64,000 nt of DNA, taken from positions 25,906 to 89,905 of the forward strand of contig JAQTYA010000001.1 of assembly GCA_028688525.1 (NCBI GenBank), in the 5' to 3' direction. Under the pieces are notes generated by a model that saw nothing but the letters and a program-made list of their open reading frames with translations, did no database searches and was not told where the DNA came from. Position 1 is the first letter of the stretch. Each line of letters begins with the position of its first letter. The DNA comes from Methylococcus sp. (GTDB taxonomy: Bacteria; Pseudomonadota; Gammaproteobacteria; Methylococcales; Methylococcaceae). The position numbers and the translations under genes are program-made. Shown here in pieces: positions 47,406 through 58,870 of the stretch.

Positions 47406-49046
47406 TCAGCGCAACGATTTGAAGTAGCGGATCAGGCCGTTGGTGGAGGCATCGTGCGTATCGACCGGCTCGTCTCCTGGCAGCTCGGCCAGGATGGTCC
47501 GCGCTAGCCGTTTGCCGAGCTCTACGCCCATCTGGTCGTAAGAGTTGACGTGCCAGATCGTGCCTTGAGTGAAAATCTTGTGTTCGTACAAGGCGATCAG
47601 CATGCCCAGAGTGTGAGGATCGAGCCTCCGGTACAAGAAGCTGTTGGTCGGCTTATTGCCTGGAAAAGTCTTGGCGGCGGCCAGCGGTTCCAGGCATCCC
47701 GCATCCATATTGCTTGCGGCAAGTTCTTGGCGGACCTCGTCGGTCGTGCGTCCGCGCATCAGCGCTTCGGTCTGGGCCAGAAAATTGGAGATCAGGATGT
47801 CGTGGTGCTCGTTCAAAGGATGATGGCTTTCCGCCGCCGCAAGGAAATCGCAGGGCACGAGCATGCTGCCCTGGTGCAGCAGCTGGTAGAACGCGTGCTG
47901 GCCGTTGGTGCCGGGCTGGCCGAAGATGACCGGGCCGGTCGGATAGGCCACCGTTTTTCCCTCGACATCGACGGTTTTGCCGTTGCTCTCCATGTCCGCC
48001 TGCTGCAGATACGCCGGCAGGTCTTCCAGGTACTGGTCGTACGGCAGGACCGCATGGCTCTGGGAGCCGAAGAAGTTGATGTACCAAATGCCCAGCAAGC
48101 CCATCAGGACCGGGATATTGGCCTCGAAGGGCGCGGAGCGGAAATGCTCGTCGACGCAGTGCGCGCCTTTCAGCATTTCTTCGAAACGGTCCATGCCTAT
48201 GCTCAGGGCAATCGGCAGCCCGATGGCCGACCACAGCGAATAGCGTCCGCCTACCCAGTCCCAGAACTCGAACATGTTCTGGGGATCGATACCGAATTCT
48301 ACGACCTTGTCGCGGCTGGTCGAAATGGCCACGAAATGGCGGGCGATGGCGGTCTCGTCCGGAATGTGTTCGAGGAACCAGGCTCGGGCCGAGCGGCCGT
48401 TGGTCATGGTTTCGTGGGTCGTGAAGGTCTTGGAAGCCACAACGAACAGAGTGGTCTCCGGATTCAACGGCCGCAGGACTTCGATCAGGTCGGATTCGTC
48501 CACGTTGGATACGAAGTGGGCGCGCAGTCCGGGATTCGAATAGGGGAGCAAGGCTCTGACCACCATTTTCGGGCCCAAATCCGAGCCGCCGATGCCGATG
48601 TTGACCACATCGGTGATAGCCAAGCCGGTGGCGCCGCGCCATTCCCCGCTCCGCACTGCCTCGGAGAACCGACGCATGCGGTCCAGTACGCGATTGATCT
48701 GGGGCATGACATCCTGGCCGTCGACCAGGATCGGGCGGCCGGAGCGGTTGCGCAGGGCGATATGGAGTACCGAACGGTTCTCGGTGACGTTGATCTTGTC
48801 GCCGCGGAACATGGCTTCGATCCGCTCGCGCAGGCCCGCCTCTTCGGCGAGCTTGACCAGCGCGGCTACGGTTCCGCGGGTAAGGCGGTTCTTCGAATAA
48901 TCGAACAGCAGATCGCCCAACTGGATCGAAAATGCGTCGAAACGGCTGGGATCTTCGTTGAATAAATCCCGCATATGCAGCGGGGCGATGGACTTGAAAT
49001 GATCGGACAGTGTCCGCCAGGCGGGGAGGTCGGTCGATTGTGGCAT
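47406..49046 (-). CDS. pgi: Glucose-6-phosphate isomerase
   Basis: The 546-residue enzyme interconverts glucose 6-phosphate and fructose 6-phosphate, here also linking the RuMP cycle to sugar storage. Signatures [25 protein letters not shown] and [12 protein letters not shown] are present. The chosen ATG (49044-49046) gives the E. coli-like length; a longer frame starting at 49142 is unlikely. It diverges from argH. Confidence 0.95.
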   Translation of the reverse strand: MPQSTDLPAWRTLSDHFKSIAPLHMRDLFNEDPSRFDAFSIQLGDLLFDYSKNRLTRGTVAALVKLAEEAGLRERIEAMFRGDKINVTENRSVLHIALRNRSGRPILVDGQDVMPQINRVLDRMRRFSEAVRSGEWRGATGLAITDVVNIGIGGSDLGPKMVVRALLPYSNPGLRAHFVSNVDESDLIEVLRPLNPETTLFVVASKTFTTHETMTNGRSARAWFLEHIPDETAIARHFVAISTSRDKVVEFGIDPQNMFEFWDWVGGRYSLWSAIGLPIALSIGMDRFEEMLKGAHCVDEHFRSAPFEANIPVLMGLLGIWYINFFGSQSHAVLPYDQYLEDLPAYLQQADMESNGKTVDVEGKTVAYPTGPVIFGQPGTNGQHAFYQLLHQGSMLVPCDFLAAAESHHPLNEHHDILISNFLAQTEALMRGRTTDEVRQELAASNMDAGCLEPLAAAKTFPGNKPTNSFLYRRLDPHTLGMLIALYEHKIFTQGTIWHVNSYDQMGVELGKRLARTILAELPGDEPVDTHDASTNGLIRYFKSLR

Positions 49047-49158
49047 GGTTTCTTTGATTATGGCGTCATGCGAGCTTGTAGTGCCTAACCTGTAAATGCT
49101 ACTACAAGCAGTGGGTGCGGGCGAAGCTCCTCTACCGTACATGGCTCGCCGGTCGGTT

Positions 49159-49164
49159 TATAAT
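49159..49164 (+). promoter_or_regulatory. Consensus -10 element upstream of argH
   Basis: TATAAT lies 31 bases before the argH ATG. No good -35 is visible at the expected distance, so the promoter may depend on an activator or be weak. Confidence 0.45.
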
Positions 49165-49195
49165 GCACATTCTCACACTCGCGACGGACAGTTTA

Positions 49196-50593
49196 ATGAC
49201 GATTCAGCACAAGCCCTGGGGAGGCCGGTTCGAAGAAGCGACCGATGCCTTCGTCGAAGCCTTCACCGCATCGGTCGATTTCGACAAGCGTCTGGCGGCT
49301 CACGACATCCGGGGCTCGATTGCGCATGCCACCATGCTGCAGCGGCTGGGATTGCTTACGCCGCAGGAGCTGGCTGCCATCGTGAACGGTTTGGAAGCCA
49401 TAGCCGGTGAAATCGAAGCGGGGAGCTTCCCCTGGTCGGTACACCTGGAAGATGTGCACATGAACATCGAAGCGCGCCTTACCGAGCGGATCGGCGAGGC
49501 GGGCAAGAAGTTGCACACAGGCCGTTCGCGCAACGACCAAGTGGCGACTGACGTTCGTTTGTACCTGCGCTCCGAAATCGACCGGATCTGCGGTCAAATC
49601 AGGAGTTTGCAGATGGCGCTAGTCGATCTGGCGGAACGCGAGGCCGACACCATCATGCCGGGTTTCACCCATCTGCAGGTGGCGCAGCCGATCACGTTCG
49701 GTCATCACCTGATGGCCTGGTACGAGATGCTGTCGCGCGATTACGACCGCCTGTGCGACTGCCGCAAGCGGCTCAACGTCATGCCGCTGGGAGCGGCTGC
49801 GCTGGCCGGTTCCAGCTTTCCGCTGGACCGCGATTACACGGCCGCCCTGCTGGATTTTGTCCGGCCGGCGGCGAATTCGCTCGATGCCGTCAGCGATCGC
49901 GATTTCGCCATCGAATTCGCCGCCTGCGCGAGTCTGGTGCTGATGCACCTCTCGCGCTTCTCGGAAGAACTGATCCTGTGGACCTCGGCCCAGTTCGGTT
50001 TCGTCGACCTGCCCGACGCCTTCTGCACCGGCTCCTCGATCATGCCGCAGAAGAAAAACCCCGACGTGCCCGAACTCGTGCGTGGCAAGAGCGCGCGGGT
50101 GTTCGGCCATCTGTTCGCGCTGCTGACGCTGATGAAAAGCCAGCCGTTGGCCTACAACAAGGACAATCAGGAGGACAAGGAGCCGCTGTTCGACACCGTC
50201 GATACGCTGTCCGGGTGTCTGCGCGCGTTCTCTGACATGATGCCCCACGTGCGCCCGAATCGGGCGGCGATGTACGCCTCTGCCCAGAAGGGCTATGCCA
50301 CCGCCACCGATCTAGCCGATTATCTGGTCCGGCGCGGCACCGCATTCCGCGATGCCCATGAGATCGTGGGCAAGGCCGTCCGCCTCGGCATCGAGACCGG
50401 GCGCGATCTGGCGGCCATCCCGCTGGAGGAGCTTCAGGTCTTGTCCGGCGCCATCGGTCCGGACGTCTACGACGTGCTGACGCTGGAAGGGTCGGTGGCG
50501 GCGCGTTCGCATATCGGCGGTACCGCGCCGGAATGCGTCAGAAAGGCCGTCGCCGAGGCGCGGGTGCGCCTGGCCGGCTTACGGGAAGCCTGA
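49196..50593 (+). CDS. argH: Argininosuccinate lyase
   Basis: The 465-residue enzyme releases arginine and fumarate. The signature [12 protein letters not shown] and the N-terminus [18 protein letters not shown] fit. I chose the ATG at 49196, which gives the family start; upstream in-frame codons would overlap the promoter region. It overlaps the next gene by TGATG. Confidence 0.95.
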   Translation: MTIQHKPWGGRFEEATDAFVEAFTASVDFDKRLAAHDIRGSIAHATMLQRLGLLTPQELAAIVNGLEAIAGEIEAGSFPWSVHLEDVHMNIEARLTERIGEAGKKLHTGRSRNDQVATDVRLYLRSEIDRICGQIRSLQMALVDLAEREADTIMPGFTHLQVAQPITFGHHLMAWYEMLSRDYDRLCDCRKRLNVMPLGAAALAGSSFPLDRDYTAALLDFVRPAANSLDAVSDRDFAIEFAACASLVLMHLSRFSEELILWTSAQFGFVDLPDAFCTGSSIMPQKKNPDVPELVRGKSARVFGHLFALLTLMKSQPLAYNKDNQEDKEPLFDTVDTLSGCLRAFSDMMPHVRPNRAAMYASAQKGYATATDLADYLVRRGTAFRDAHEIVGKAVRLGIETGRDLAAIPLEELQVLSGAIGPDVYDVLTLEGSVAARSHIGGTAPECVRKAVAEARVRLAGLREA

Positions 50594-51216
50594 TGGCCGG
50601 CGAGAACGGTAGCACCCTGGTCGACCTGATGCGCCACGGCGAACCTGCGGGCGGCAGCCGCTACCGTGGCCAGATCGACGATCCGCTCAGCGCGGTGGGC
50701 TGGGAGCAGATGTGGAGGGCGGTCGGGCGGCAGTGTCCCTGGGACGTCATCGTCACTTCGCCGTTGGCGCGGTGCCAGGCGTTCGCCGAAGCTTTGAGCG
50801 AGCGCCACGAGCGTCCGCTCGAGATCGAGCCGCGCTTCAAGGAGTTGGGTTTCGGGGTTTGGCAGGGCAAGACCCACGAGGAAATCAATACGGAATACGA
50901 TCCGGGAGTGCTGCAGCGCTTTTACCGCGATCCATTGAACCATCGCCCAGAGAATGCGGAAGGCTTAGGCGATTTCCGCAGCCGCGTGATCTCGGCCTGG
51001 AAGGACATGCTGGAGCGGCACTTGGGCAAGCACGTGCTGGTCATCTGCCATGCCGGCATCATCCGCATGGTGATCGCGCAGGTGCTCGACGTTCCGCTGG
51101 CCAATCTGTTTCACATCAAGGTCGCCAATGCCGGGATTACCCGCATCGAGTGTATCGAGCAGGGCGACGAGTTCCTGTCGCAATTGGTATTTCATGGCGG
51201 AATGCCGACGGCTTGA
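50593..51216 (+). CDS. Histidine phosphatase family protein
   Basis: The 207-residue protein belongs to the phosphoglycerate mutase/CobC superfamily. The phosphorylated His is in LMRHGEP, a second Arg in TSPLARCQAF, the acid FKELGFGVWQGKT, and the second His in CHAGIIRMV. The pattern resembles alpha-ribazole phosphatase (CobC), but no cobalamin gene is near, so the substrate is open. It is translationally coupled to argH. Confidence 0.8.
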   Translation: MAGENGSTLVDLMRHGEPAGGSRYRGQIDDPLSAVGWEQMWRAVGRQCPWDVIVTSPLARCQAFAEALSERHERPLEIEPRFKELGFGVWQGKTHEEINTEYDPGVLQRFYRDPLNHRPENAEGLGDFRSRVISAWKDMLERHLGKHVLVICHAGIIRMVIAQVLDVPLANLFHIKVANAGITRIECIEQGDEFLSQLVFHGGMPTA

Positions 51217-51219
51217 GCT

Positions 51220-52557
51220 TCAACCGTTCGCTGCCGTTAGCCGGCTGACCAGGATCTTGTCCACCCGGTTGCGGTCCATGTCCATGACCTCGAACCGCAA
51301 GTTCGCAAATTCGAAGGCGTCGGTTACCTTCGGCACGTTGCCCAGCCGCAGCATGACGAATCCGGCCATGGTGTGGAAATTGCCGTTTTCTTCTTCCGGC
51401 AGAGACTCCAAGCCGAACAATTGCTTGAACCTGTCAATGTCGAGCATGCCGTCGACCAGCCAGGAGCCGTCTTCGCGCTGCGAAATCTGAGGATCTTCCG
51501 CGGTCGTTTCCGAAGCGATGGCGCCGACGATCGCTTCGAGCACATCGGTCAGCGTCACCAACCCCGTCAGTTCCCCGTACTCGTCCACGACCAACGCCGT
51601 TTGCAAGTGCGATTGCTTGAAGTGCTCGAGCAATTGCATGAGCGACAAGGAGTTGGGGACGAACAGCGCGGGGGTCACGAGTTCCGCCAGCCCCGGTTTT
51701 TCTCCGGCGAGCAGCCGGTTGAGCAGATCTTTGGTTTTCAAGAAGCCTAATACGTTGTCCACGCCGCCCCGGCACAGCGGGATGATCCAATGCGGGTAGT
51801 CGGTCAAGATGCCGCGGTTGGCTTCGTAAGTCTTGGTGATGTCCAGGTAGACGATATCTTTGCGCGGCGTCATGATCGCGCCGACTTTCCTGCTGTCCAG
51901 CCGCAGGATGTTTTCAACCAGTTCCTGCTCGACTTGTTCGAACACGCCTTCCTGGATGCCCTGCTGCAGCAGCAGCTTGATTTCTTCTTCAGTGATGGAC
52001 GGTTGGCGGATCGGGCGGGCGCCGAACAGCCGCAGCACGATATCGGTGGATGCGCTCAGCAGCTTGACCAAGGGGAGGGCGATCAGAGAAAGCACGTGCA
52101 TAGGCCGCGCTACGGCGGCAGCAATGGCTTCCGCGTGGAGCAGCGCGAGGCGTTTGGGCACCAACTCGCCGATGATGAGGGAGAGATAGGTGATAGCGAA
52201 AACGGTGATGGCCATGCTGATCTGATGGGCATAGGGTTTCAGTTCCTCGACCTCCAGCAGCAAGGGCTCGATCTGGGCGGAAATCGTGGCCTCCCCCAGC
52301 GCGCCGTTCAGTACCCCGATCGTGGTGATGCCGACCTGCACTGTGGAAAGAAACCGCGACGGCTGCGCCGCCAATTCCAGGGCGCGGGTCTCGCCGGCAC
52401 CGCCTTTGTCGGCGCGATGCTGGAGCCGCGACTTTCGTGCGGACACGATGGCCATTTCCGACATGGCGAACAGGCCGTTGATGAAGATGAGGAACAGCAC
52501 TAATCCGATCAGGATCACTTTGACAAGGGGGGGTAGTTGAGAAGACGGTAAACGCAC
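51220..52557 (-). CDS. CNNM/CorC-type transporter-associated protein (DUF21-CBS-CorC)
   Basis: A protein of 445 residues. Residues 10-~190 hold the DUF21 (CNNM) membrane domain with three or four helices. Two CBS domains follow (about 210-335), then a CorC/HlyC C-terminal domain (DGSWLVDGMLDIDRF, HTMAGFVMLRLGNVP). Family members are linked to Mg/Co efflux and to membrane-protein homeostasis. It is convergent with the histidine phosphatase gene, separated by three bases. Confidence 0.88.
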   Translation of the reverse strand: MRLPSSQLPPLVKVILIGLVLFLIFINGLFAMSEMAIVSARKSRLQHRADKGGAGETRALELAAQPSRFLSTVQVGITTIGVLNGALGEATISAQIEPLLLEVEELKPYAHQISMAITVFAITYLSLIIGELVPKRLALLHAEAIAAAVARPMHVLSLIALPLVKLLSASTDIVLRLFGARPIRQPSITEEEIKLLLQQGIQEGVFEQVEQELVENILRLDSRKVGAIMTPRKDIVYLDITKTYEANRGILTDYPHWIIPLCRGGVDNVLGFLKTKDLLNRLLAGEKPGLAELVTPALFVPNSLSLMQLLEHFKQSHLQTALVVDEYGELTGLVTLTDVLEAIVGAIASETTAEDPQISQREDGSWLVDGMLDIDRFKQLFGLESLPEEENGNFHTMAGFVMLRLGNVPKVTDAFEFANLRFEVMDMDRNRVDKILVSRLTAANG

Positions 52558-52939
52558 AGGGCCCGCATGCCCGCGCGCGCCAAGCCGCGCATCAGGCTAT
52601 CGCGCCGCCGCCGGATGCAGGCGGGCGCTAAAACAGGGGAGGGCTCGGGAGATGGAAAAAGCTCATGCCTAGGGCATGAACTGGGGTATTCGTCGGACAC
52701 GAGGCAGTCCGTCAAGCAGCCGTTCGGCCAGGCCGGAGGGCTGGGATATGTTGAGGGTCCAAATAGGGATACCGGTAGGAGGGCGGCTTGCCTCTGGGGA
52801 TTAGCGTAGCCGGGTCGCCGAACCGATTCAACTGTTTTCCGCCTGAAGGCCGGGTGTTCGCGGGCCGAAACTTGTTGTAAGCAAGGGGGTGTTTGTTCTA
52901 AGTTAGGCGCCAAATCAACAATGCTCGGGGAGGCGGTTC
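52558..52939. other. 382-base gap upstream of pfp
   Basis: An open frame on the minus strand here does not look like protein. A 7-bp palindrome TCATGCC-TAG-GGCATGA lies at 52663-52679. GGGGAGG lies six bases before the pfp ATG. The promoter of pfp and of the divergent CNNM gene should be in this stretch, but I cannot point to one. Confidence 0.4.
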
Positions 52940-54202
52940 ATGGCGGCTAGGAATGCTTTCTACGCCCAGTCCGGCGGTGTGACCGCCGTCATCAACGCAT
53001 CGGCCTGCGGGGTGCTGGAAACTGCCCGGCTGTTTCCCGACCGGATCGGTACCGTCTACGCCGGACGCAACGGCATCGTCGGCGCCTTGACCGAGGACCT
53101 GATCGACACTGGCCAGGAGTGTCCGGAAGCCGTCGCCGCGCTGCGCCACACGCCGTCGGGGGCTTTCGGCTCCTGCCGCTATAAGCTCAAGGGGCTAGAG
53201 GAAAACCGTGCCCAGTACGAGCGCCTGATCGATGTGTTCCGTGCCCACGACATCGGTTATTTTTTCTACAACGGCGGCGGCGATTCTGCCGACACCTGCC
53301 TGAAGGTCTCGCAGCTCTCGGAGAAAATGGGCTACCCCTTGCAAGCCATCCATGTGCCGAAGACCGTCGACAACGACTTGCCGATTACCGACTGCTGTCC
53401 CGGTTTCGGTTCGGTTGCCAAGTACATCGCGGTGTCGGTGCGGGAAGCGAGCTTCGACGTCCGTTCGATGGCGGCAACCTCCACCAGCATTTTCGTGCTG
53501 GAGGTGATGGGGCGGCATGCCGGCTGGATCGCTGCGGCAGGGGGGCTCGCCAGCGATGAAAAGCATGATCTTCCGCTGGTCATCTTGTTCCCCGAACAGG
53601 TGTTCGATCCGGAGCGGTTCCTGCTTGCGGTCGACGAAAAGGTTCGCACCAAAGGCTATTGCTCGATCGTGGTGTCGGAGGGTATCAAGGGCGCCGACGG
53701 CAGGTTCGTCGCCGAATCCGGCGTCCGCGACGCGTTCGGCCATGCCCAACTGGGCGGGGTGGCGCCGGTAGTCGCCGGGCTCATCAAGGAGCGCTTTGGG
53801 TACAAGTACCATTGGGCCGTCGCCGATTATTTGCAGCGCGCCGCTCGGCACGTCGCCTCCCGCACTGACGTCGAGCAGGCTTACGCCCTGGGCCGGGCCG
53901 CCGTCGAGCTGGCTCTGCAAGGGCGCAACGCCGTGATGCCGGCTATCGTACGGACTTCGGATTCGCCTTACACCTGGGAGATCGCGGCTGCGAATCTGGC
54001 GGAAGTAGCTAATGTGGAAAAAAAGATGCCGCTGGAGTTCATCAGCGCCGATGGCTTCGGGATCACCGAAAACTGCCGCCGCTACTTGCAGCCGCTGATC
54101 GAGGGCGAGGATTACCCCCCTTATGCTGGAGGTTTGCCAGACTATGTGACGCTGAAAAATGTTGCGGTGCCCAAGAAATTGGCGACCTCATTCTCCGTTT
54201 GA
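52940..54202 (+). CDS. pfp: Pyrophosphate-dependent 6-phosphofructokinase
   Basis: The 420-residue enzyme phosphorylates fructose 6-phosphate reversibly with PPi; the Methylococcus enzyme is reported also to act on other sugar phosphates. The signature is FFYNGGGDSADT, where the ATP enzymes have GGDGS. PKTVDNDLPITD with the catalytic Asp and VMGRHAGWIAA are also present. hppA follows after 50 bases. In M. capsulatus these two genes are co-transcribed, which couples PPi use in glycolysis and the RuMP cycle to the membrane PPase. Confidence 0.93.
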   Translation: MAARNAFYAQSGGVTAVINASACGVLETARLFPDRIGTVYAGRNGIVGALTEDLIDTGQECPEAVAALRHTPSGAFGSCRYKLKGLEENRAQYERLIDVFRAHDIGYFFYNGGGDSADTCLKVSQLSEKMGYPLQAIHVPKTVDNDLPITDCCPGFGSVAKYIAVSVREASFDVRSMAATSTSIFVLEVMGRHAGWIAAAGGLASDEKHDLPLVILFPEQVFDPERFLLAVDEKVRTKGYCSIVVSEGIKGADGRFVAESGVRDAFGHAQLGGVAPVVAGLIKERFGYKYHWAVADYLQRAARHVASRTDVEQAYALGRAAVELALQGRNAVMPAIVRTSDSPYTWEIAAANLAEVANVEKKMPLEFISADGFGITENCRRYLQPLIEGEDYPPYAGGLPDYVTLKNVAVPKKLATSFSV

Positions 54203-54252
54203 AGACCGCCCATCGTTCGCAATACCCACGATAACCTGTCAGGAGTATCGCC

Positions 54253-56385
54253 ATGGCTTGCTCGGTTTTGTCCTGCGCCCGTGAAGGGCTGTGTAGTCTG
54301 ATGCGCGACCGCGGAACTCGGGTGATTACCCAGGCGGGGATCGCGGAGTTTTTTGCGATCGGTCTGCTGGTCGACTGGGGCACAGGATTCGCCTTCGCCG
54401 CGGCCTTATCGGCATTGCTGTACGGCATCCTCTCGATCGGCTGGATCAACGCCCAGCCCGCAGGCAATGCCAAGATGATCGACATCGCCGCGGCGATCCA
54501 GCAAGGCGCACAGGCTTATCTTAACCGGCAGTACCGTACCATCGCCGCGGTTGGGATCGTGTTGTTTTTCATCATGGGTATCTTCCTGGGATGGACGATC
54601 GCCTTCGGTTTCGTGATCGGCGCTCTACTTTCCGGCGCAGCCGGCTACATCGGCATGAACATCTCGGTGCGGGCCAACTCCCGCACGGCCCAAGCGGCCA
54701 TGACGGGCTTGGACGCCGCCTTCGCGCTGGCATTCCGGGGCGGCGCGATCACCGGCATGCTGGTGGTCGGGCTCGGCCTGCTCGGCGTCGCAGGCTATTA
54801 CACGCTGCTGAAAACGGCGGGTGCGAGCGATCCGCTCCACGCACTGGTCGGGTTGGCCTTCGGCGGATCGCTGATTTCGATTTTCGCCCGTCTAGGCGGC
54901 GGCATCTTCACCAAAGGCGCCGACGTGGGTGCCGACTTGGTCGGCAAGGTGGAGGCGGGCATTCCCGAGGACGATCCGCGCAATCCGGCGGTCATCGCAG
55001 ACAACGTGGGTGACAATGTCGGCGATTGCGCCGGCATGGCGGCCGACCTGTTCGAGACCTACGCGGTGACTATCGTTGCCACCATGCTGCTGGGCGGGCT
55101 TCTGACCGGAGGCAACGAGGCGGCTATCGTGTATCCGCTGGTGCTGGGCGGCATTTCCATCCTCACCTCGATCGTCGGCACCTTCTTCGTCCGGATCGCG
55201 CCGGGCCAGAAGATCATGAGCGGGCTGTACAAGGGCGTGATCGTGTCCGGCGGACTGGCGGCCGTGGCCTTCCTGCCGATAACCGGCATCATGTTCGGCG
55301 GCGGCATCGATTTCGGCGGAACCGAACTATCCTGGTTCAGCCTATTCCTGGCGTCACTGATCGGCTTGGGTCTAACCGGCTTGATGGTCGTTATCACCGA
55401 ATACTACACGGCGACCGAATTCGCGCCGGTGCGCCATATCGCCGAAGCCTCCACCACCGGCCACGGCACCAACATCATCGCCGGGCTCGGCGTGTCGATG
55501 AAGGCAACGGCGGCGCCGGTGCTGGTGGTGTGTGCCAGCATCTGGGGAGCCCACGAACTGGCGGGGCTGTACGGCATCGCCGTGGCGGCTACCTCGATGC
55601 TGTCGCTGACCGGGATGATCGTCGCCCTAGACGCCTACGGCCCGATTACCGACAACGCCGGCGGCATCGCCGAGATGGCCGATTTGCCGGATTCGGTCCG
55701 CGCCATCACCGATCCTCTGGATGCCGTGGGCAACACCACCAAGGCCGTGACCAAGGGTTATGCAATCGGCTCGGCGGGGCTGGCGGCGCTGGTGCTGTTC
55801 GCCGACTACACCCATAACCTGGGCGGCAACGTCAATTTCGACCTCTCGAACCACATGGTCATCATCGGCCTGTTCATCGGCGGCATGGTGCCCTACCTGT
55901 TCGGCTCGCTGGCCATGGAGGCCGTGGGGCGAGCTGCAGGCGGCATCGTCAACGAAGTTCGCCGGCAATTCCGGGAAATCCCGGGCATCATGGATTACAC
56001 CGCCAAGCCCGATTATTCCCGCGCCGTCGATATGCTGACCCAAGCGGCGATCAGGGAGATGATCCTGCCTTCCTTGTTGCCGGTGGCGATTCCGGTAGTC
56101 GTAGGCTTGCTGCTCGGCAAGGAAGCCTTAGGCGGCGTGCTCATCGGTACCATCGTCACCGGATTGTTCGTCGCCATTTCGATGACGACCGGCGGCGGCG
56201 CCTGGGACAACGCTAAGAAATACATCGAGGACGGCCACTTTGGCGGCAAGGGCTCGGAGGCGCACAAGGCGGCAGTCACGGGCGATACGGTCGGAGATCC
56301 GTATAAGGACACCGCGGGTCCGGCGGTGAATCCGATGATCAAGATCATCAACATCGTGGCTTTGCTGCTGGTTCCCCTGCTGTAA
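54253..56385 (+). CDS. hppA: Membrane-bound proton-pumping pyrophosphatase
   Basis: The 710-residue pump couples PPi hydrolysis to proton export (or works in reverse). The motifs [24 protein letters not shown] and the late [14 protein letters not shown] hold the Mg/PPi acidic residues. [18 protein letters not shown] has Lys where the K-stimulated class has Ala, so the enzyme should be K-independent. The N-terminus [19 protein letters not shown], with three Cys before the first helix, is unusual; the ATG at 54253 is backed by AGGAG, and 2-15 residues could still be mis-assigned. About 16 helices. Confidence 0.95.
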   Translation: MACSVLSCAREGLCSLMRDRGTRVITQAGIAEFFAIGLLVDWGTGFAFAAALSALLYGILSIGWINAQPAGNAKMIDIAAAIQQGAQAYLNRQYRTIAAVGIVLFFIMGIFLGWTIAFGFVIGALLSGAAGYIGMNISVRANSRTAQAAMTGLDAAFALAFRGGAITGMLVVGLGLLGVAGYYTLLKTAGASDPLHALVGLAFGGSLISIFARLGGGIFTKGADVGADLVGKVEAGIPEDDPRNPAVIADNVGDNVGDCAGMAADLFETYAVTIVATMLLGGLLTGGNEAAIVYPLVLGGISILTSIVGTFFVRIAPGQKIMSGLYKGVIVSGGLAAVAFLPITGIMFGGGIDFGGTELSWFSLFLASLIGLGLTGLMVVITEYYTATEFAPVRHIAEASTTGHGTNIIAGLGVSMKATAAPVLVVCASIWGAHELAGLYGIAVAATSMLSLTGMIVALDAYGPITDNAGGIAEMADLPDSVRAITDPLDAVGNTTKAVTKGYAIGSAGLAALVLFADYTHNLGGNVNFDLSNHMVIIGLFIGGMVPYLFGSLAMEAVGRAAGGIVNEVRRQFREIPGIMDYTAKPDYSRAVDMLTQAAIREMILPSLLPVAIPVVVGLLLGKEALGGVLIGTIVTGLFVAISMTTGGGAWDNAKKYIEDGHFGGKGSEAHKAAVTGDTVGDPYKDTAGPAVNPMIKIINIVALLLVPLL

Positions 56386-56399
56386 GTCCTCGCTTGTTA

Positions 56400-56423
56400 C
56401 CCCTCTCCTCTTTGGGAGAGGGG
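56400..56423. repeat. REP-like GC palindrome
   Basis: A perfect 9-bp stem (CCCCTCTCC with GGAGAGGGG) with a 6-base loop is followed by CCGGGGGGTGAG. This CTCTCCC...GGGAGAGGGCCGGGG form is common as a dispersed repeat in proteobacterial genomes. It may also end the pfp-hppA transcript. No T run. Confidence 0.5.
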
Positions 56424-56561
56424 CCGGGGGGTGAGAGCCCAGACTAACAACTCCCTGTATATTTCCCCTTCGATACTTCCCTTAAATCTTAAATTTCCGG
56501 TGGCCACCCAAGCTGTCGTCTGAGCGGTTTGCAGGGTCCAAACCGAATGCGAGGTAATGCA

Positions 56562-58610
56562 ATGACCAACCCTTTGCTGGAAAACTACGAACTGCCGCCG
56601 TTCTCGCGCATCGAGGCGAGCCAGGTGCTGCCGGCGGTTCGGCAAATCCTGGACGAAAGCCGGTCGGGGGTGGACGCGCTGCTCGAACGCGGCGGCCCGT
56701 TTACCTGGGCGAGCTTGGTTGAGCCGCTGGACGATCTCGACGACCGCCTGAACAAAGCCTGGTCGCCGGTCGGGCATCTCAATGCGGTGATGAACAGCGA
56801 AGCTTTGCGGGAAGCCTATAACGGCAGCCTGCCGCTACTGAGCGAATACGCGACAGAAATGGGCCAGAACGCGGCGCTATATGCCGCATTCCGGGAAGTG
56901 GCGGAAGGGGTGGAATACGCCCGGCTCGATACCGCCCAGCGCAAAACCGTCGACAATGCCCTGCGCGATTTCCGCCTGTCCGGGGTTGCCCTGGAAGGCG
57001 AGCAAAAGGCGCGCTTCAAGGCTATCGCTCAAGAGCTGTCGCAACTGGGCAGCCGGTTTTCCGACAATGTGCTGGACGCCACCAAAGGCTGGAGCCGACA
57101 TATCGAAGACGAGGCGCTGCTAGCTGGTCTACTGGAAACCGACCTCGCCGTCGCCCGCCAGGCGGCGGAAGACGAAGGCAAATCCGGCTGGGTTTTCGGC
57201 CTCGCCTTTCCCTCCTATATCGCCATAATGACCTACGCCGACGACCGGGCGCTGCGGGAGGAGTTCTATCGGGCCTATGCGACCCGCGCTTCGGAAACCG
57301 GGCCCCAGGGCGGACGCTGGGACAACGGCGAGGTGATGGAAAAGATACTGGCTTTGCGTCACGAAGAGGCTGGTCTCTTGGGGTTTTCCAATTACGCCGA
57401 ACTGTCCCTGGCGACCAAGATGGCGGAGAGTCCGGAACAGGTGCTGAGTTTCCTGAATGACCTCGCCGAAAAGGCTCTGCCCGTCGCCCGGCGCGACCTG
57501 GAGGAACTGCGGGTGTTCGCACGGGATCAGCATGGGATCGAGACGCTTCAGTCCTGGGACATGACGTACTATTCCGAGAAACTCCGCGAGCATAAGTACG
57601 CATTCTCCGAAGAGGAGGTGAAGGCCTACTTTCCCGCCGAACGCGCAGTTTCCGGCCTGTTCGCGGTGGTGCAGAGGCTTTACGGACTGGATATCGAGCG
57701 CCGCGACGGCGTCGACGTCTGGCATCCGGACGTCCGCTACTACGAGATATTAGACCGGACAGGCGAACTGAGGGGCGGATTCTACCTAGACCTCTACGCC
57801 CGGCCCAGCAAGCGCGGCGGCGCCTGGATGGACGAATGCGTCAGCCGGCGCCGCGTCGGCGGGAGCATTCAGAGTCCGGCCGCCTATCTGACCTGCAATT
57901 TCATCCCCCCGGCCGGCGACGAACCCGCGCTGCTTCGGCACGACGACGTGGTGACGCTGTTCCACGAATTCGGCCACGGCCTGCACCATTTGCTGACCCG
58001 TGTCGAGTATCTCGGGGTGTCCGGCATTCGAGGCGTGGAATGGGATGCAGTGGAGCTGCCCAGCCAGTTCATGGAGAACTTTTGCTGGGAACGCGAGGCG
58101 CTGGGGCTGATTTCTGGCCATTACCGCACCGGCGAGTCCCTGCCCGACGCACTATTGGCCAAGATGCTGGCCGCCAAGAATTTCCAGGCCGGTATGCAAA
58201 CCGTCAGGCAACTGGAGTTTGCCCTGCTGGATTTCCGCATTCACCGCGATTACGATCCCGCCCGTGGCGGACGCGTCTATGAGACGCTCGACGAAGTCAG
58301 GAGGCAGGTCTCGGTCTTGCCGCCGCCGGCCTACAACCGTTTTCCGCACAGCTTCCAGCATATCTTCGGTGGCGGCTACGCGGCGGGTTATTACAGTTAC
58401 AAATGGGCCGAAGTGCTGTCCAGCGACGCGTTTTCGCTGTTCGAAGAGCGCGGCATCTTCGACCCGGAGACCGGCCACGCCTTCCTGAGCAATGTATTGG
58501 AGCAAGGCGGGCGGCGCGGCGCGCTGGAGTCCTTCGTCGCCTTCCGCGGCAGGGAGCCTGAAGTCGATGCACTACTGCGCCACAGCGGGATGCTGGAGCC
58601 GGCCGGCTAG
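56562..58610 (+). CDS. prlC: Oligopeptidase A (M3 metallopeptidase)
   Basis: The 682-residue cytosolic zinc peptidase degrades signal peptides and short peptides. The zinc site is HEFGH (His468, Glu469, His472), with the third ligand probably a downstream Glu (about 497, in [10 protein letters not shown]). It starts at the ATG at 56562, behind GAGG. The length matches E. coli PrlC. Confidence 0.94.
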   Translation: MTNPLLENYELPPFSRIEASQVLPAVRQILDESRSGVDALLERGGPFTWASLVEPLDDLDDRLNKAWSPVGHLNAVMNSEALREAYNGSLPLLSEYATEMGQNAALYAAFREVAEGVEYARLDTAQRKTVDNALRDFRLSGVALEGEQKARFKAIAQELSQLGSRFSDNVLDATKGWSRHIEDEALLAGLLETDLAVARQAAEDEGKSGWVFGLAFPSYIAIMTYADDRALREEFYRAYATRASETGPQGGRWDNGEVMEKILALRHEEAGLLGFSNYAELSLATKMAESPEQVLSFLNDLAEKALPVARRDLEELRVFARDQHGIETLQSWDMTYYSEKLREHKYAFSEEEVKAYFPAERAVSGLFAVVQRLYGLDIERRDGVDVWHPDVRYYEILDRTGELRGGFYLDLYARPSKRGGAWMDECVSRRRVGGSIQSPAAYLTCNFIPPAGDEPALLRHDDVVTLFHEFGHGLHHLLTRVEYLGVSGIRGVEWDAVELPSQFMENFCWEREALGLISGHYRTGESLPDALLAKMLAAKNFQAGMQTVRQLEFALLDFRIHRDYDPARGGRVYETLDEVRRQVSVLPPPAYNRFPHSFQHIFGGGYAAGYYSYKWAEVLSSDAFSLFEERGIFDPETGHAFLSNVLEQGGRRGALESFVAFRGREPEVDALLRHSGMLEPAG

Positions 58611-58645
58611 CGCCTCTGGGAGCATCCCATCGAAAGGAGAGGAAA

Positions 58646-58816
58646 ATGACAGACTACCGCAAATATACCTGTTCGTCCTGCGGCTATATCTACGATGAAG
58701 CCGACGGAGATCCTGATCTGGGCATCGCGCCAGGTACCCTGTTCGAGGATATTCCAGAAGACTGGACTTGTCCGGAATGCGGGGTGGACAAGAGTTTCTT
58801 CGAGTTCCTGGATTGA
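58646..58816 (+). CDS. Rubredoxin
   Basis: A 56-residue iron protein with the four ligands Cys9, Cys12, Cys42 and Cys45 in CSSCGY and CPECGV. The surrounding [14 protein letters not shown] and FEDIPEDW are typical rubredoxin text. The AAAGGAGAGG ribosome site precedes the ATG. It carries electrons, for example to alkane or membrane oxygenases or peroxide reduction; no partner gene is adjacent. It is 35 bases after prlC. Confidence 0.94.
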   Translation: MTDYRKYTCSSCGYIYDEADGDPDLGIAPGTLFEDIPEDWTCPECGVDKSFFEFLD

Positions 58817-58822
58817 CAACCG

Positions 58823-58859
58823 CCGCGTTCCGCCCGCCCTTTCGACCGGCGGAACGCGG
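58823..58859. terminator. Bidirectional hairpin between rubredoxin and phosphoesterase genes
   Basis: A perfect 12-bp stem (58823-58834 with 58848-58859) with a 13-base loop lies between the two convergent genes. No T run on either side. Confidence 0.55.
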
Positions 58860-58870
58860 TGCGGTGAGCG

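Noticed and set aside
52515-52913. 132-codon minus-strand frame in the gap before pfp
   Set aside because: No ribosome site or motif, and composition typical of random GC-rich DNA.
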